NCBI GenBank assembly: GCA_018365455.1
Contig: JAGZJZ010000028.1
Location: forward strand, 18,581-82,580
Length of the DNA stretch: 64,000 bases
Source: Clostridiales bacterium
GTDB taxonomy: Bacteria > Bacillota > Clostridia > Lachnospirales > Lachnospiraceae
Direction: 5' to 3'
The notes under the pieces are model-generated. The model worked only from the letters and a program-made list of their open reading frames with translations. It was not told the origin of the DNA and did not search any database. Shown one piece after another: positions 63,801-64,000 of the stretch. The position numbers and the translations under genes are program-made. Each line of letters starts with the position of its first letter. Position 1 is the stretch's first letter.

Positions 63801-64000
63801 CTTTTCCTTTGCTGTCTTTTACCAGGATGGTCACTTGCAACTGTTTCTTGTACGTAAATGTTACCTGCTCATTCTGCGTGATTGGATTATATTCTTTGAT
63901 GCTATCTCCATCAATTTTATATCCGCTTATCACTGGCGCTTCTACTTTTACATTGTCGCCTTTTGACACTGATATCACTAACGGATTCGTTTCTTGATTC
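60892..64000 (-). CDS. MucBP-like repeat surface protein (5' end outside window)
   Basis: The frame is open to the right edge of the window (residues read ...NQETNPLVISVSKGDNV), so only the C-terminal 1035 or so aa are seen. Eight full repeats of about 78 aa and one partial (about 61960-64000) share K-D-x-x-G-K-D-L-S-S-L-V-x-Q, APVIEGYK and a final FTYK-x-x-KPVEK; they resemble MucBP-type mucin-binding domains. Four Ig-like modules follow (starts near KLVLKQDRIEIF, KLTLKKSKATMK, VLRLKKTEITVK and VLELSTDNLSIT). The C terminus has no LPXTG. Probably a host- or mucus-binding adhesin; the GTG at 63978 is an internal codon, not the start. Confidence 0.82.
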   Translation of the reverse strand, partial: NQETNPLVISVSKGDNVKVEAPVISGYKIDGDSIKEYNPITQNEQVTFTYKKQLQVTILVKDSKGKDLSSLVNQEANPLVLPVLKGDNVRVEAPVITGYKLQGENFKEFRPITTNETVEFIYQEEIKPIEKVTVTIHVKDTAGKDLSKLVDQNVNPLTIQVEKGSDVTVEAPVIEGYKLQGHSQIGFYPIGKDESVEFIYKEEVKPAEKVTVTIQTLDTDGIDLNSLVNTEESPLIWEAEKGSNVKVEAPVIEGYIVQGESTKEFSPIQQNEHIVFTYAKEIKPVEKVNITIIPRDEQDNDLSSLVNQEESPLFMTVEKNSNVIVSAPVIEGYKIQGYSYQEFYPILQDETVIFTYKETVKPVEKVNISILLRDDTGKDLSSLIDQDIYPLVRTAEKGSNVRIEYPEIEGYEIQGESVKEFIPILQNEEITFNYHKKEKPVEKVSVTIHVMDEKGKDLSSLVDQSAEPLVVEAEKGSEVRIEAPAINGYEVIGEGVQMFYPIIRDEIVKFVYKEKEKPVEKVKVRILVKDENGRDLTALVDQSVSPLEIESVKGESVKICAPVIDGYYVYGSDHYEFSPITGDQTVTFCYQQKIIPAEKVKIYVKVFDDNDRDISSLVDQSVTKLVYEVNKGSSITINAPAIKGYEVISQSKIQLQNVRYDQSAVFYYRKVKEKPKNPKLVLKQDRIEIFVGDNLQLEQMVSLATDSSNQDLRSKLRYSVFPSYLIEGQVFCSPIKGEFRVAITLPHEAGNVTKYLYVKVKERPKPDYAKLTLKKSKATMKVGKKLNLRDLISVAQDSNGKNIKDKVTFSAKNKKMIKKNYFVASKTGTFNVTFKMPYQKGTLTKELKVVVKPASPVLRLKKTEITVKSGETVNMKQYIKEALQYKGGKNAIKLVKCRVGSENLSKNMKFTASKAGKYKVMYSLTNKYGITVKKSMNMIVKAKKQLPVLELSTDNLSITPGKRVYLKDFIKTASDDKDGPNLKSKVICTLNGERLLGDTFYSYNTGSFTILYRLTNQAGQTAMAQLEINVKPWRN

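Overview
The window comes from a low-to-mid GC member of the Firmicutes, most likely a gut Lachnospiraceae-type clostridium. Support: AGGAGG ribosome-binding sites throughout, a CD3324-family regulator, YesM/YesN and AgrC/AgrA-like two-component systems, a PF09820-type AAA ATPase, a holin-like type I toxin, a class B sortase, and very large secreted proteins with Ig-like and FN3-like tails. All assignments come from reading motifs; no database search was run.

Layout. 1-8.4 kb: mixed housekeeping and accessory genes (DbpA-like RNA helicase, a 20-bp minisatellite, a CD3324-type regulator behind a short leader peptide, a MerR regulator divergent from a short UvrA-like ABC protein, a VanY-type carboxypeptidase, a VOC protein, a secretion-less amidase domain). 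8.4-25.6 kb: glycan use. A GH106-like gene and an AraC regulator face away from each other and both lack their 5' ends at one junction near 11030. An operon of sugar-binding lipoprotein, two permeases and a GH36 enzyme follows; an antimicrobial-peptide-type ABC pair whose ATPase carries an XRE domain interrupts; then comes a 1739-aa secreted multidomain glycoside hydrolase. The binding-protein gene and the 1739-aa gene share a 30-bp motif at the same distance from the -10 box. 25.7-36.3 kb: a small coiled-coil gene, an AraC-GNAT/HelD operon, a type I toxin-antitoxin, an AAA ATPase, and a YesM-YesN-binding protein operon whose binding protein is a paralogue of the one at 15.8 kb.

36.5-59 kb, minus strand, is the most unusual part: a co-oriented surface-structure locus. 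In order of transcription it holds a 3645-aa beta-helix protein, a small membrane protein, two pilin-like or WxL-like secreted proteins, two more small membrane proteins, an IPKTG-anchored protein, a class B sortase, a secreted cyclophilin, a fourth small membrane protein, a V4R protein, a cytosolic GHKL kinase, two LytTR proteins (one with a degenerate receiver) and an HD-GYP protein. Just upstream of the giant gene a clear c-di-GMP-I riboswitch points the other way, away from the giant gene and into the 3' end of a serine recombinase gene. It is bracketed by an 11-bp inverted repeat. This suggests, but does not prove, an invertible c-di-GMP-responsive switch for the surface locus, with the HD-GYP protein closing the c-di-GMP circuit.

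59-64 kb: a 46-aa membrane peptide, a secreted four-FN3 protein, and the C-terminal part of a MucBP-like repeat adhesin that runs off the right edge. No rRNA, tRNA, CRISPR array or intact insertion sequence was seen.
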